Position numbers and translations under genes: made by a program. Shown piece after piece: positions 1 through 9,548 of a DNA stretch of 62,439 nucleotides. This DNA is from an uncultured Pelagibacteraceae bacterium. GTDB taxonomy: Bacteria > Pseudomonadota > Alphaproteobacteria > Pelagibacterales > AG-422-B15. The first letter of the stretch is position 1. Each line of letters begins with the position of its first letter. Where the stretch lies: positions 1 to 62,439 of the forward strand of contig CABZLP010000005.1 of NCBI GenBank assembly GCA_902526565.1. The letters are read 5' to 3'. The notes under the pieces were generated by a model that worked only from the letters and a program-made list of their open reading frames with translations, did not search any database and had not been told where the DNA came from.

Positions 1-168
1 GCTAATAGAGAAAATAGTGAGCTGGATTCACCTGATCTATTTAGTGGTCAAAATATTCATCAATTAGACGACATGAATGATGCTAAAGATGAAGAAATAA
101 CTGAAGAAAGTGAAACTGATCAGGATTTACTAGAAATTCCTTCTTTCCTTAGAAGACAAAGTAAATGA
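1..168 (+). CDS. ftsZ: Cell division protein FtsZ, C-terminal end (partial, 5' end outside window)
   Basis: An open frame runs from base 1 to a TGA at 166-168 and encodes 55 residues. It is an acidic, low-complexity linker ending in LLEIPSFLRRQSK. That ending matches the conserved C-terminal peptide of FtsZ (alphaproteobacterial EIPAFLRRQAN), which binds FtsA and other membrane tethers; the acidic linker before it is also typical of FtsZ. The stop overlaps the rsmH start (ATGA at 165-168), so the two genes are probably translationally coupled. The position is odd: ftsZ normally follows ftsA at the end of the dcw cluster. The GTPase domain lies upstream of the window, so identity rests on the tail alone. 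Confidence 0.85.
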   Translation, partial: ANRENSELDSPDLFSGQNIHQLDDMNDAKDEEITEESETDQDLLEIPSFLRRQSK

Positions 169-1088
169 CTAATAAAGAATTGGCTCATAAGCCAGTTCTT
201 ATAAAGGAGATAATAAAGTTAACTGAGCCTAAAGATAATGAGACATACTTCGATGCAACATTTGGAAATGGTGGGTACTCAAAAGAATTTCTTGAGTTTA
301 GTAACTGTAATATCATTGCGATTGATAGGGATCCACATGCTTATCAGATTGCTAAAGAATTTAAAAAGAAATATGGCAAACGGTTTGATTTTTTTCATTC
401 TGAATTTAGCAAAATTAATGAAATTATCGAAAAAACCCAGGAAAAAAAAATTGACGGTTTCGTATTTGATATAGGAGTTTCATCAATGCAATTAGATTAT
501 CCAAAAAGAGGTTTTTCTTTTATGAAAGAGGGTCCATTAGACATGCGAATGGGTCAAGAAGGGACAACTGCTTATGATATAGTTAATTCAAAAACTCATG
601 AAGAATTAGCTGATATCATTTATTATTACGGTGACGAGAGAAACTCCAGGAGGATTGCTCGAGAAATTGAAACTTATCGTAAATCAAAAAAAATTGAAAC
701 AACTTTAGAATTAGCAGAAATTATCAAAAAGTGTTTTTCAAATAAATATTATAAAAAACATCCTGCGACTAAAACTTTTCAAGCTATAAGGATCTATATT
801 AATAACGAAATAGAAGAATTGCATTCAGGCCTTAATTATGCATTACAATATTTAAAAAAAAATGGAAACTTATGTGTGGTTACTTTCCATTCTATTGAGG
901 ACAGTCTTGTGAAAAACTTTTTAAAAATTGCAAGTCAAAATAACAAGATAAATAAAGTTATCAAACCTAGTGAAGAAGAATTAAAACACAACTCACGATC
1001 AAGATCAGCCAAGCTAAGGTTCTTCGAAAAGGGCAATCTAGAATTTCGTTACATACCTATTGAAGATTTGGGATTCAAACAATCATGA
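165..1088 (+). CDS. rsmH: 16S rRNA (cytosine(1402)-N(4))-methyltransferase RsmH (MraW)
   Basis: SAM-dependent enzyme that N4-methylates C1402 in the 30S P-site decoding region. The 307 residues match the usual family length. The N-terminus has the family HKPVL motif (residues 8-12), the SAM-binding loop DATFGNGGYS (30-39), IDRDP (53-57) and VFDIGVSSMQLD near 100; VVTFHSIED lies near the C-terminus. The ATG overlaps the upstream ftsZ stop and the TGA overlaps the ftsL ATG, so it sits in a coupled operon. rsmH normally follows mraZ at the head of dcw clusters; here ftsZ takes that place. Confidence 0.97.
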   Translation: MTNKELAHKPVLIKEIIKLTEPKDNETYFDATFGNGGYSKEFLEFSNCNIIAIDRDPHAYQIAKEFKKKYGKRFDFFHSEFSKINEIIEKTQEKKIDGFVFDIGVSSMQLDYPKRGFSFMKEGPLDMRMGQEGTTAYDIVNSKTHEELADIIYYYGDERNSRRIAREIETYRKSKKIETTLELAEIIKKCFSNKYYKKHPATKTFQAIRIYINNEIEELHSGLNYALQYLKKNGNLCVVTFHSIEDSLVKNFLKIASQNNKINKVIKPSEEELKHNSRSRSAKLRFFEKGNLEFRYIPIEDLGFKQS

Positions 1089-1429
1089 TTAGTAGTTTAT
1101 TTAAAATTTTCTCTGTGATCATTTTATTAATAGGATTACTTGCAATAATGATCATAAAAAATATATCAGCTGAAAAACAAAACTATATCAATGAACTAGA
1201 AATCACTCTAAGAGAAGAGCAAAATAAAAGTAAGCTTCTTAAAATAGAATGGGATCATATGATTTCGCCTATAAATTTAAAAAAAATATCAGAAATGGTT
1301 ATATCCAATGACTATACTAAATACTTCGTAGTTTTAGACAAAGATGATCTAGATGAAGAATATCAAGTAATTGAGGATATCATTACAGTTGACATGCCTT
1401 CTAGAAAAATTGTAAGTCCTGCGCGCTAG
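1085..1429 (+). CDS. ftsL: Cell division protein FtsL
   Basis: A 114-residue bitopic protein: one hydrophobic helix at about residues 5-25 (IFSVIILLIGLLAIMII) followed by a charged, heptad-like periplasmic stretch (about 28-60). This is the classic FtsL architecture, and it lies in the FtsL slot between rsmH and ftsI. FtsL forms the FtsQLB subcomplex of the divisome and helps activate FtsW-FtsI. Sequence conservation in this family is poor, so the call rests on topology and synteny. Start ATG overlaps the rsmH stop by four bases. Confidence 0.85.
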   Translation: MISSLFKIFSVIILLIGLLAIMIIKNISAEKQNYINELEITLREEQNKSKLLKIEWDHMISPINLKKISEMVISNDYTKYFVVLDKDDLDEEYQVIEDIITVDMPSRKIVSPAR

Positions 1430-1435
1430 AATTTT

Positions 1436-3214
1436 GTGAGAAACAGAAAAAATTCTGGAAAAAGGAAAATAGATATTTATCAAAAAAGTTTCTCATTTAC
1501 TCATCGATATAATGCTGAAAAATTCGCCATTGATAAAATAAATTCAATAAAGCAAAGCTTCGCACTTAAGATTAATAATCGTTTAATTTTATCAGCAATA
1601 ATATTCAGTACATTGTTTATTGCTATTACAATTAAGATGATTGAAATTAATCTCTTTTATGTTGAAAAAAACCGTTATTTTGTAACACCGGTAGATGAGG
1701 AGAGGCGCAACATATTAGATAGAAACAATATTTCCTTAACAGCCAACTTGCAAATGGCGGATGTTGGTGTTGATCCTAAAAAAATTTATGACCGTGAGAC
1801 GTTCATTAAGAAAGTTTCATCATTGTATTATGATATATCAGTGAATGATTTAGAAAATAGAATTAACTCTGGGAAATGGTTTTACTTAAAACGCAATATT
1901 AGCCCCAAGGAACTGCAGAAAGTTATTGACCTTGGAGAAACTGGTATAGAGATAAGAGATATTTACAAGAGAAAGTATCTTCATAAAGAGCTATTTAGTC
2001 ATCTCATAGGAAAAGTTGACATTGATAACGATGGTGTTTCAGGAATGGAAAAATCTTTCAACATGTTATTAAATAATCAAGATGAAAATGATGTAATTTC
2101 ATCAGTAGATACAAGAATACAACATATAGTAAGAGATGAAATATTAGACTCTATTAGTTTATACAAAGCAAATGGTGGATCAGGACTTGTTATGGAAGTA
2201 AATACTGGAGAAATTTTATCTATGGTATCGCTTCCTGATTTTGATCCAAATAATAAAAATTTTGATAAAAATTCTACATTTAATAAAAACACACTAGGTG
2301 TTTATGAATTTGGATCAGTCATGAAAATATTTACAACCGCAATTGGAATTGAAGAAAATATATTTAAGCCTAATACAATTTACGAGATTGACGATCATAT
2401 TTTTGTAGGTAATCATAAAGTACATGATGATCATCGTCCCTGTGAAACTAAAAAATGTACAGTTGAAGAAATATTTGTACATTCATCTAATGTTGGTACT
2501 ATTAAGATGATTAGAGATATTGGTCCAAAATTACAGAAGGATTACTTATATGATTTAGGTCTTTTGAATCAAGTTATTCTAAATTTACCTGAACGAGCAG
2601 AACCAATTGTTCCAGATCCTTGGAGGATGGTTAATACTGAATCCATTTCTTATGGTTATGGACTTTCAATTTCACCACTCCATCTAGCTTTAGCTACTTC
2701 AACTGTATTAAATGGCGGTTACGTTATAGAGCCTTCATTAATTAAAAGAGATAATCAGTTATTCAAAAATCAAATATTCTCTGAGCAAACAAGTGAGATT
2801 ATGAGATATTTACTCAATCGTGTCGTAAATGAAGGAACTGCAAAAGATGCGTTTGGAAAAGATTCTAATAAAAAATATGCTGGTAAATATAGTGATTATA
2901 AATACCTAGTTGGAGGCAAGACAGGAACAGCTAGAAAAATAAATAATAAGTCTTATGCCAGTGAAAAAATGACAACTTTTATTTCAGTTTTTCCCATCAA
3001 TAAACCAAAATATCTTGTACTTATTTCATTAGATGATCCAAAAGGAATCGTTGGAGAATATGATACACCCTATAATACATGGGGCTATACGGACGCTGGC
3101 TGGAACGCAGCAAGAGTTTCGCGACAAATTATAGATAGAATAAGTCCTATTTTAGACACAAAAAGTAAATATTTACCAAGTGATAACTTATTAATTAATA
3201 CATCACTGCAATAA
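1436..3214 (+). CDS. ftsI: Penicillin-binding protein 3, septal transpeptidase FtsI
   Basis: Class B PBP that cross-links septal peptidoglycan in complex with FtsW. 592 residues with a GTG start six bases after ftsL. A cytoplasmic basic tail is followed by a membrane anchor at about residues 50-72, a PBP dimer/pedestal domain, then the transpeptidase domain. The catalytic motifs are visible: SxxK as SVMK near residue 294, SxN as SSN near 350, and KTGT near 498. It lies between ftsL and murE as in most dcw clusters. The TAA is directly abutted by the murE ATG. Confidence 0.96.
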   Translation: MRNRKNSGKRKIDIYQKSFSFTHRYNAEKFAIDKINSIKQSFALKINNRLILSAIIFSTLFIAITIKMIEINLFYVEKNRYFVTPVDEERRNILDRNNISLTANLQMADVGVDPKKIYDRETFIKKVSSLYYDISVNDLENRINSGKWFYLKRNISPKELQKVIDLGETGIEIRDIYKRKYLHKELFSHLIGKVDIDNDGVSGMEKSFNMLLNNQDENDVISSVDTRIQHIVRDEILDSISLYKANGGSGLVMEVNTGEILSMVSLPDFDPNNKNFDKNSTFNKNTLGVYEFGSVMKIFTTAIGIEENIFKPNTIYEIDDHIFVGNHKVHDDHRPCETKKCTVEEIFVHSSNVGTIKMIRDIGPKLQKDYLYDLGLLNQVILNLPERAEPIVPDPWRMVNTESISYGYGLSISPLHLALATSTVLNGGYVIEPSLIKRDNQLFKNQIFSEQTSEIMRYLLNRVVNEGTAKDAFGKDSNKKYAGKYSDYKYLVGGKTGTARKINNKSYASEKMTTFISVFPINKPKYLVLISLDDPKGIVGEYDTPYNTWGYTDAGWNAARVSRQIIDRISPILDTKSKYLPSDNLLINTSLQ

Positions 3215-4651
3215 ATGACAAAAAGTCGTCTCCTGAAAAAAATAAATTCAGAAAAGGTTAAATATAAAAATATTTGTTCTGACTCGAGAATACTAGATAA
3301 GGGTGACATTTTCTTTGCAATCCCAGGAAATAAAACTGATGGACTGAAGTATGTTCATGATGCAGTAGCTAAAGGCGCTTCTGCAATCGTTGTTCCAATT
3401 GACAAAAAAATAAAGACTTCACCAAATATTCCAACTTATAAAGTAAGAGATATTCGAAAAGAACTTTCTTTAACAGCGTTTGCTCTTAATAGTGAAAAAA
3501 TAGAAAAGAAAATTGCTGTGACAGGAACGAATGGGAAAACGTCTGTAACCTATTTTTTAAATTATATATTATTAAATTTAGGAGAAAAAACTGCAACGAT
3601 AGGTACGCTAGGTAATTCTCTTACAAAAAAACCTAGTAATGAAAATTTAACTTCCCCTGAACCAATAAAATTATCAAAGCAGCTAGTAAAATTAAGTAAA
3701 AATAAAACTAAGTATCTGGTAATGGAAGCATCAAGTCATGGATTACATCAAAAAAGATTTTATGGATTAAAATTTGATGCCTGTATACTTACAAATATTT
3801 CACAAGACCACTTAGATTATCATAAAACTATGTCACATTACATAGGGAGTAAGCTCAAATTATTTACTGATTATGTAAAAAAAGATACTAAGATTATAGT
3901 TAATGCTGAAACTAAATATATTGATAAAGTTAAAAGTTACTTAAAGAAAAAAAGTAATATTAGTCCCATATACTTTCAGAAAAATAATAAATTTAAGATA
4001 GTTAAGATAAAAAAAACTAAGAACCACACAACAATTGTCGATGTAAAATTTGGTAAAGATCTTAAAGAATTTAAGTTTGCTAATTTTCCATTATTTCAAA
4101 TAAACAACTTTTTACTGGCAGCACTAACACTGCATTCTATGGGTCACAATTTAAATAAAATCCAAAAACTAAGCCTAAAATGTCCTTCAGTGCCTGGCCG
4201 TATGGAATTTGTTGGAAAAACAAGAAACAGTGCTTCTGTATTCATTGATTTTGCACATACCCCTGATGCCCTTCAAAATGTATTAATAGAAGGAGGGAGT
4301 TTATGTAAATCAGAACTGCATGTTGTTTTTGGATGTGGTGGAAATAGAGATTATTCAAAACGTCCAATAATGGGAAAAATTGCTTCTAGATACGCAAACA
4401 ATGTAGTTATAACAGATGACAATCCACGCTTTGAGAACGCAAAAAAAATTAGAAAAGAAATAATTGGTAATTGCAAAAACTTTTATGAAATTTCAGATAG
4501 AAGAAAGGCAATAAAACATACAATTAAGCAACTTAGAAAAGGAGATTTATTAATTATTGCAGGTAAGGGGCATGAAAAAAATCAAATTATTAATGGCAAG
4601 GTATACCCCTTTGATGATGTTAAAATATCTAAAGGTTTCCTAAAATTATGA
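3215..4651 (+). CDS. murE: UDP-N-acetylmuramoyl-tripeptide synthetase MurE (meso-DAP-adding)
   Basis: Cytoplasmic Mur ligase adding the third stem-peptide residue to UDP-MurNAc-L-Ala-D-Glu. 478 residues. The ATP-binding P-loop GTNGKTS is at residues 104-110, the Mur ligase centre has EASSHGL and NISQDHLDYH, and the C-terminal domain carries VITDDNPRFE, whose DNPR motif is the signature for meso-diaminopimelate rather than lysine. The gene starts immediately after the ftsI stop and its TGA overlaps the murF ATG (ATGA). Lysine-rich composition reflects the AT-rich genome. Confidence 0.96.
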   Translation: MTKSRLLKKINSEKVKYKNICSDSRILDKGDIFFAIPGNKTDGLKYVHDAVAKGASAIVVPIDKKIKTSPNIPTYKVRDIRKELSLTAFALNSEKIEKKIAVTGTNGKTSVTYFLNYILLNLGEKTATIGTLGNSLTKKPSNENLTSPEPIKLSKQLVKLSKNKTKYLVMEASSHGLHQKRFYGLKFDACILTNISQDHLDYHKTMSHYIGSKLKLFTDYVKKDTKIIVNAETKYIDKVKSYLKKKSNISPIYFQKNNKFKIVKIKKTKNHTTIVDVKFGKDLKEFKFANFPLFQINNFLLAALTLHSMGHNLNKIQKLSLKCPSVPGRMEFVGKTRNSASVFIDFAHTPDALQNVLIEGGSLCKSELHVVFGCGGNRDYSKRPIMGKIASRYANNVVITDDNPRFENAKKIRKEIIGNCKNFYEISDRRKAIKHTIKQLRKGDLLIIAGKGHEKNQIINGKVYPFDDVKISKGFLKL

Positions 4652-6024
4652 AATCGAGTCATATTTCAATTTCAGAGATTAACACTCTATTTAACACTAA
4701 GCATAGTGAAATAAAAATTACAGGTGCTTCACTTGATACAAGAACTATAAAAAAAGGAAATATTTTTTTTGCGATTAAAGGAAAAAATAATGATGGCCAT
4801 AATTTTATTAATCTAGCAGAAAAAAAAGGTGCTTCTATAGCTTTTGTTCAACAAATAAATACTAAATCAGGCCTTAAGCAAATTAAAGTAAAAAACACTC
4901 TATATGCTTTATCATCTCTCGCTAGATACTACAGGTCCTTACTCAATGTTCAAATTATTGGAATTACGGGTAGTGTTGGAAAAACTGGAACTAAAGATGC
5001 GATTTCGTTTATTTTAAAAGAGTATAAAAATATTTTTTGCTCGAGAGAGTCCTATAACAATAAATATGGAATGCCACTAGAAATCTTAAATATGCCAAGA
5101 AAAACAAAATTTGGTTTTTTCGAACTAGGTATGAATCACTTTGGAGAAATAAAAAACTTAGTAAAAATATTAAAGCCAAATATTGCTATTATTTTAAATA
5201 TTGAAAACGTACACTTAGGCAATTTTAAATCTTTAAAAGAGATTGCTATTGCGAAAAGTGAAATCTTTACGTCTTCAGAAAACATTGATTCACTAGTTCT
5301 TAACAAAGAGACCAATTATTATAATCTGTTATATAAATACTATAAAAAAACTAACATAAAAAAAGTTTATAATTATAGCAAAAAAAAATATTCAAACGTC
5401 TATATAAAAGAAAAAAAGGTAACAAAAAAAAGTATACAGCTTAAAGTTAGTCTTCCAGAAGACAAATTAATTAGTTTTGGTGTTAGAAGTGATCAGGAAA
5501 ATTTAATTGATAACTGCTTAGCAATTATAAGTTGTTTACATGCACTTAACATTGACCATAGAGTTATTAAAAAGTTTAAAAACGTACCCTTCACAAATGG
5601 GCGCGGAAATATGATTAGATGTAAGTATAATGCTCACAAACTTAAGCTTTATGATCATTCGTATAATGCTAGTCCAATTTCAATGAAGCAAACGATTGAT
5701 ATATTTGATAGCTTAAAAGAGAAGAATATTGTTTATTTGATTGGTGATATGAATGAACTGGGCAAAAAGTCAAATTACTACCATATTGATTTAATTAATT
5801 TTTTGAATAAGAAAAAATTTGAAAAATGTTTATTTATTGGAAAGCACTTCAAAAAGTTAGAAAACAAAATTCGAAATAATAAGATTTATTTTTTTAAAGA
5901 CATCAGTCAGGTTATCGACAATCTTGATGAAATAATAGAGAGTAATTATACAATTTTTGCTAAAGGATCTAATTCAATTAATATAAGAAGGTTAATCACT
6001 TATCTTAAACAACAAAACTTATGA
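4648..6024 (+). CDS. murF: UDP-N-acetylmuramoyl-tripeptide--D-alanyl-D-alanine ligase MurF
   Basis: Adds D-Ala-D-Ala to the UDP-MurNAc tripeptide, the last cytoplasmic step before MraY. 458 residues. The P-loop is GSVGKTGTKD from residue 108, a MurF-type variant of the Mur ligase ATP motif. FFELGMNHFGEI and IENVHLGNF match MurF, and YNASPISM lies in the C-terminal domain. Overlaps murE at the start and mraY at the end by four bases each. Order murE-murF-mraY-murD is the standard one. Confidence 0.96.
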   Translation: MKSSHISISEINTLFNTKHSEIKITGASLDTRTIKKGNIFFAIKGKNNDGHNFINLAEKKGASIAFVQQINTKSGLKQIKVKNTLYALSSLARYYRSLLNVQIIGITGSVGKTGTKDAISFILKEYKNIFCSRESYNNKYGMPLEILNMPRKTKFGFFELGMNHFGEIKNLVKILKPNIAIILNIENVHLGNFKSLKEIAIAKSEIFTSSENIDSLVLNKETNYYNLLYKYYKKTNIKKVYNYSKKKYSNVYIKEKKVTKKSIQLKVSLPEDKLISFGVRSDQENLIDNCLAIISCLHALNIDHRVIKKFKNVPFTNGRGNMIRCKYNAHKLKLYDHSYNASPISMKQTIDIFDSLKEKNIVYLIGDMNELGKKSNYYHIDLINFLNKKKFEKCLFIGKHFKKLENKIRNNKIYFFKDISQVIDNLDEIIESNYTIFAKGSNSINIRRLITYLKQQNL

Positions 6025-7103
6025 TATTATATATTTTAGAATACTTAAATATCCCAGGATTATACAATTTTTTCAATTATCTGACTGTAAGAACTGGTTT
6101 TGCTCTTTTTACTTCTTTCTTCTTTATATTGTTATTTGGCCCTGCACTAATTAATAAGTTAAGTTCTTATCAGTCTAGTGGACAGCCTATCAGGGAAGAC
6201 GGGCCAGAGTCACATTTAATAGCAAAAAAAGGAACGCCAACAATGGGTGGAATTATAATATTGCTTGCTATTATTGGTTCTATTTTCCTTTGGGTAAATC
6301 CGGCAAGTTTTATATCATGGCCTGTTATATTTATACTAGTTACTTTTGGCTTAATTGGATTTTCAGATGATTACAGTAAAGTTAAAAATAATTCTAGCAA
6401 AGGCATTTCAGTTAAAATTAGAATATTTCTTCAAGTTATTGTTACACTTATTTTCATATATTGGATAAATGTATATCATCAAATTGATCTCAAGCTTTTA
6501 TCATTACCATTTTTAAAAGATGTTTTTATTAATTTAGGTCTGTTTGCAGCACCATTTAGTTTAATTGTTATTTTAGGATCAGCAAACGCAGTCAATTTGA
6601 CCGATGGTTTAGACGGACTCGCTATTGTTCCTGTAATGATTGTTGCTGCAACATTTGCTGTAATTTGTTATTTGGCAGGTAATATAATTTTTGCTGAATA
6701 CTTATACATAAATTATTTGCCAGGAGCAGGTGAGCTTACAGTATTATGTGCAGCAATAATAGGATCAGCACTTGGCTTTTTGTGGTACAATGCTCCCCCT
6801 GCAATGGTATTTATGGGAGATACCGGCTCGCTTTCTTTAGGTGCAGCATTAGGATCAATTAGTATTTTATTAAAACAGGAAATAGTTTTAGCTATTGTTG
6901 GAGGGATTTTTGTGGCTGAAGCAATATCTGTAATATTACAAGTCTCATCCTTTAAATTATTTGGAAAAAGAATTTTTAAAATGGCACCATTGCATCATCA
7001 TTTTGAAAAAAATGGTCTACCGGAGTCAAAAATAGTTATTCGTTTTTGGATAGTTGCAATAATTTTATCACTAATTGGGCTAGCGACGCTTAAAATCAGA
7101 TAA
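6021..7103 (+). CDS. mraY: Phospho-N-acetylmuramoyl-pentapeptide-transferase MraY
   Basis: Integral membrane enzyme that transfers phospho-MurNAc-pentapeptide to undecaprenyl phosphate, giving lipid I. 360 residues, about ten hydrophobic helices. Family motifs seen: KGTPTMGG (about 70-77), FSDDYSK (114-120), NAVNLTDGLDGL (189-200), FMGDTGSL, and the C-terminal MAPLHHHFEKNG. The Asp residues and HHH cluster are the catalytic/Mg-binding signature. ATGA overlap with murF; four bases separate it from murD. Confidence 0.98.
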   Translation: MILYILEYLNIPGLYNFFNYLTVRTGFALFTSFFFILLFGPALINKLSSYQSSGQPIREDGPESHLIAKKGTPTMGGIIILLAIIGSIFLWVNPASFISWPVIFILVTFGLIGFSDDYSKVKNNSSKGISVKIRIFLQVIVTLIFIYWINVYHQIDLKLLSLPFLKDVFINLGLFAAPFSLIVILGSANAVNLTDGLDGLAIVPVMIVAATFAVICYLAGNIIFAEYLYINYLPGAGELTVLCAAIIGSALGFLWYNAPPAMVFMGDTGSLSLGAALGSISILLKQEIVLAIVGGIFVAEAISVILQVSSFKLFGKRIFKMAPLHHHFEKNGLPESKIVIRFWIVAIILSLIGLATLKIR

Positions 7104-7107
7104 ATAG

Positions 7108-8430
7108 ATGATTAAATTAAAATCATTTAAGAATAAATACTTCCTTATTATTGGAATGGGAATTACAGGTATATCCGTTTCAAATTCACTGCTTAAAGGA
7201 GGTGCACATGTTTATTTCTGGGATGATGATCTTAATAAAAGAAAGACACTAAGAAAAAAAGGTTATTATTTAATTAACGATAAGAATCTAACTAGAATAG
7301 AATATATAATGCCAAGTCCTGGTATTGCCACTGTAGGAAAAAAAGCACATAAATACATTAAAAAATTAAAATCTAAAAAATGTAAGATAATTAGTGAACT
7401 TGATTTATTTCAACTCTATGTAAATAGCATAAATAAATTAAAAAAAATTAAGATTATCGGTATTACTGGAACTAATGGAAAATCTACAACTGTTTCCTTA
7501 ATTTATCATTCATTAAAAAAAAATAACGTCAACTCAGTTTTAATTGGTAATATTGGACAGCCTATATTTGCTTCAAAAAAGTTAAATCATGGCGTCTATA
7601 TTTTAGAGCTTTCCTCATACCAGCTGGAGCAAGCAAAAATATTTAAGCCGGATATATCATGTATATTAAACCTATCACCAGATCATTTAGATCGTCACAT
7701 TACTATGCATAACTATGCTGCCGCTAAATGTAATATATTTCAGAATATAAGTGCTAGAAATGTTTGTTATTATGACTCAAATAAAAATATACAAAAAATA
7801 GCTGCTTCGAGATTAGATAAGAAACAAATTAAACAATTAATTCCTGTGAGAAAAATTAATGATGGTCTTAAAAATAATAAAAATCTTAGCTTGAGAGCAA
7901 AAAAACTTAATATACAGAATTTAAATTTTTCTTTTTTAATATTAAAAAAATTAGGGTTAAAAACTTTAGATATTTATAAATCTTTTTCTTCATTTAGAGG
8001 GCTACCTCACAGGCAAGAGATAATTATGAAAAGAAGAAATCTTCTTGTAATAAATGATTCTAAATCAACAAATTATGAGTCCTTAATTCCAGCTTTAAAT
8101 AACTATAAGAATATAATTTTGATTTGTGGTGGACAAATTAAAAGCAATAAAATCAATATATTAGATAAAAATCGACAAAATATTATTAAGGTGATTGTAA
8201 TTGGAGAGACTAAAAACATTTTTTTTAATTATTTCAATAAGTACGTTGATACTTCATATGTAAAAACCTTAAATAAGGCAGTTAAAATGTCATTATCTAC
8301 ACCAAATATTGTGAACGAGCATTGTACTATTTTATTTAGTCCTGGAGCAGCATCGTTTGACCAATATACAAATTTTGAGGAAAGAGGTAATGATTTCATT
8401 AAAAAAATTAAAGCTAAGATTCTAAAATGA
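7108..8430 (+). CDS. murD: UDP-N-acetylmuramoylalanine--D-glutamate ligase MurD
   Basis: Cytoplasmic Mur ligase adding D-Glu to UDP-MurNAc-L-Ala. 440 residues. The N-terminal UMP-binding fold begins FLIIGMGITGISV; P-loop GTNGKSTT at 121-128; ELSSYQLE and LNLSPDHLDRH in the ligase core; NDSKSTNYES in the C-terminal domain. Sits in its usual slot between mraY and ftsW and overlaps ftsW by four bases. D-Glu supply is noteworthy because a D-glutamate catabolic pair lies near 58-59.6 kb. Confidence 0.96.
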   Translation: MIKLKSFKNKYFLIIGMGITGISVSNSLLKGGAHVYFWDDDLNKRKTLRKKGYYLINDKNLTRIEYIMPSPGIATVGKKAHKYIKKLKSKKCKIISELDLFQLYVNSINKLKKIKIIGITGTNGKSTTVSLIYHSLKKNNVNSVLIGNIGQPIFASKKLNHGVYILELSSYQLEQAKIFKPDISCILNLSPDHLDRHITMHNYAAAKCNIFQNISARNVCYYDSNKNIQKIAASRLDKKQIKQLIPVRKINDGLKNNKNLSLRAKKLNIQNLNFSFLILKKLGLKTLDIYKSFSSFRGLPHRQEIIMKRRNLLVINDSKSTNYESLIPALNNYKNIILICGGQIKSNKINILDKNRQNIIKVIVIGETKNIFFNYFNKYVDTSYVKTLNKAVKMSLSTPNIVNEHCTILFSPGAASFDQYTNFEERGNDFIKKIKAKILK

Positions 8431-9533
8431 CGAAGCCCCAGATAGAAAAGTCTATTATAACTGATTGGATTTACGAAATAAATAAACCAATATTTTTTTG
8501 TATACTTATACTTATTGCAGTTGGACTATTTATAAGTCTTACGATTAATCCTGGAACAGCAAGGTATGCAAATAATAATCTTTTGTCATACTTTAATATT
8601 CAGGCGCTTTACTTATTGTCTGGATTTATCTTATTCATCTTATTTTCTTTTATTAATTATAAACAAATAGCAAATATATCGATAATTGCATTCGGAATTC
8701 TCTTAATTGTTCTGTTTCTAACATTAATTTACGGTATTGAGATTAAAGGATCAAAGAGATGGATTAATCTTAAATATATTTCAATCATGCCGATTGAACT
8801 TATTAAGCCATTTTACTGTATTTTACTTGCATCTATCATGAATAACTCAAGCTTAAGAAATAGTTTTAGAAATTATGCGCTTAGTTTTAGTATTTATGCC
8901 GCAATCGCTACAATATTAATTTTTCAACCGGATATTAGTCAGTTGTTTCTTGTTTCAGTAATATTTTTCTCATCAGTATTTATGAGTGGATTTAGTATAA
9001 TCGTCCTTGCATCAATTATTATTATTGGCTTAACGTCTTTTATTTTTATTTATTTTTTTAATTTTAATGTACAAAATCGAATCAACTCTTTCCTGTCACC
9101 TAATGACTTTGATGCAACTCAAACTGAATTATCTCTTCTGGCTATAAAACAAGGCGGTCTTATAGGTGTAGGTCCGGGAAATGGTGTATTGAAGAATAAA
9201 ATTCCTGAAGCAAATTCTGATTATATATTCTCTGTTATTGCAGAGGAGTATGGTTTATTAGGATGTTTGATGATTTTAATAATATTCTTTGTAATTTCAT
9301 ATCAAGGATTCAAGAAAATATATAATACTAACAATAACTTTATACAAATTAGTTTATTCACTTTAATTATATATTTTTGCTTACAAGCCCTAATTCATAT
9401 AGGAGTAAATATCAGACTACTTCCAACTACGGGCATTACTCTGCCTTTTATTAGTTATGGTGGTTCGTCTATTATAGGAATGTCAATTACATGTGGCTTA
9501 ATATTATTATTATCTAAAAATAGACATAGTTGA
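8427..9533 (+). CDS. ftsW: Peptidoglycan glycosyltransferase FtsW (SEDS family)
   Basis: Septal SEDS polymerase working with FtsI. 368 residues, about ten hydrophobic segments. SEDS features: KGSKRWI after the third helix, QPDISQLF in the central region, NSDYIFSVIAEEYGLLGC, and the C-terminal LLPTTGITLPFISYGGSS. Start ATG overlaps the murD stop. A second SEDS protein, RodA at 42.2 kb, is paired with PBP2, so the window carries both septal and lateral polymerase sets. Confidence 0.96.
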   Translation: MTKPQIEKSIITDWIYEINKPIFFCILILIAVGLFISLTINPGTARYANNNLLSYFNIQALYLLSGFILFILFSFINYKQIANISIIAFGILLIVLFLTLIYGIEIKGSKRWINLKYISIMPIELIKPFYCILLASIMNNSSLRNSFRNYALSFSIYAAIATILIFQPDISQLFLVSVIFFSSVFMSGFSIIVLASIIIIGLTSFIFIYFFNFNVQNRINSFLSPNDFDATQTELSLLAIKQGGLIGVGPGNGVLKNKIPEANSDYIFSVIAEEYGLLGCLMILIIFFVISYQGFKKIYNTNNNFIQISLFTLIIYFCLQALIHIGVNIRLLPTTGITLPFISYGGSSIIGMSITCGLILLLSKNRHS

Positions 9534-9548
9534 TGAGTAGGTAATTGT

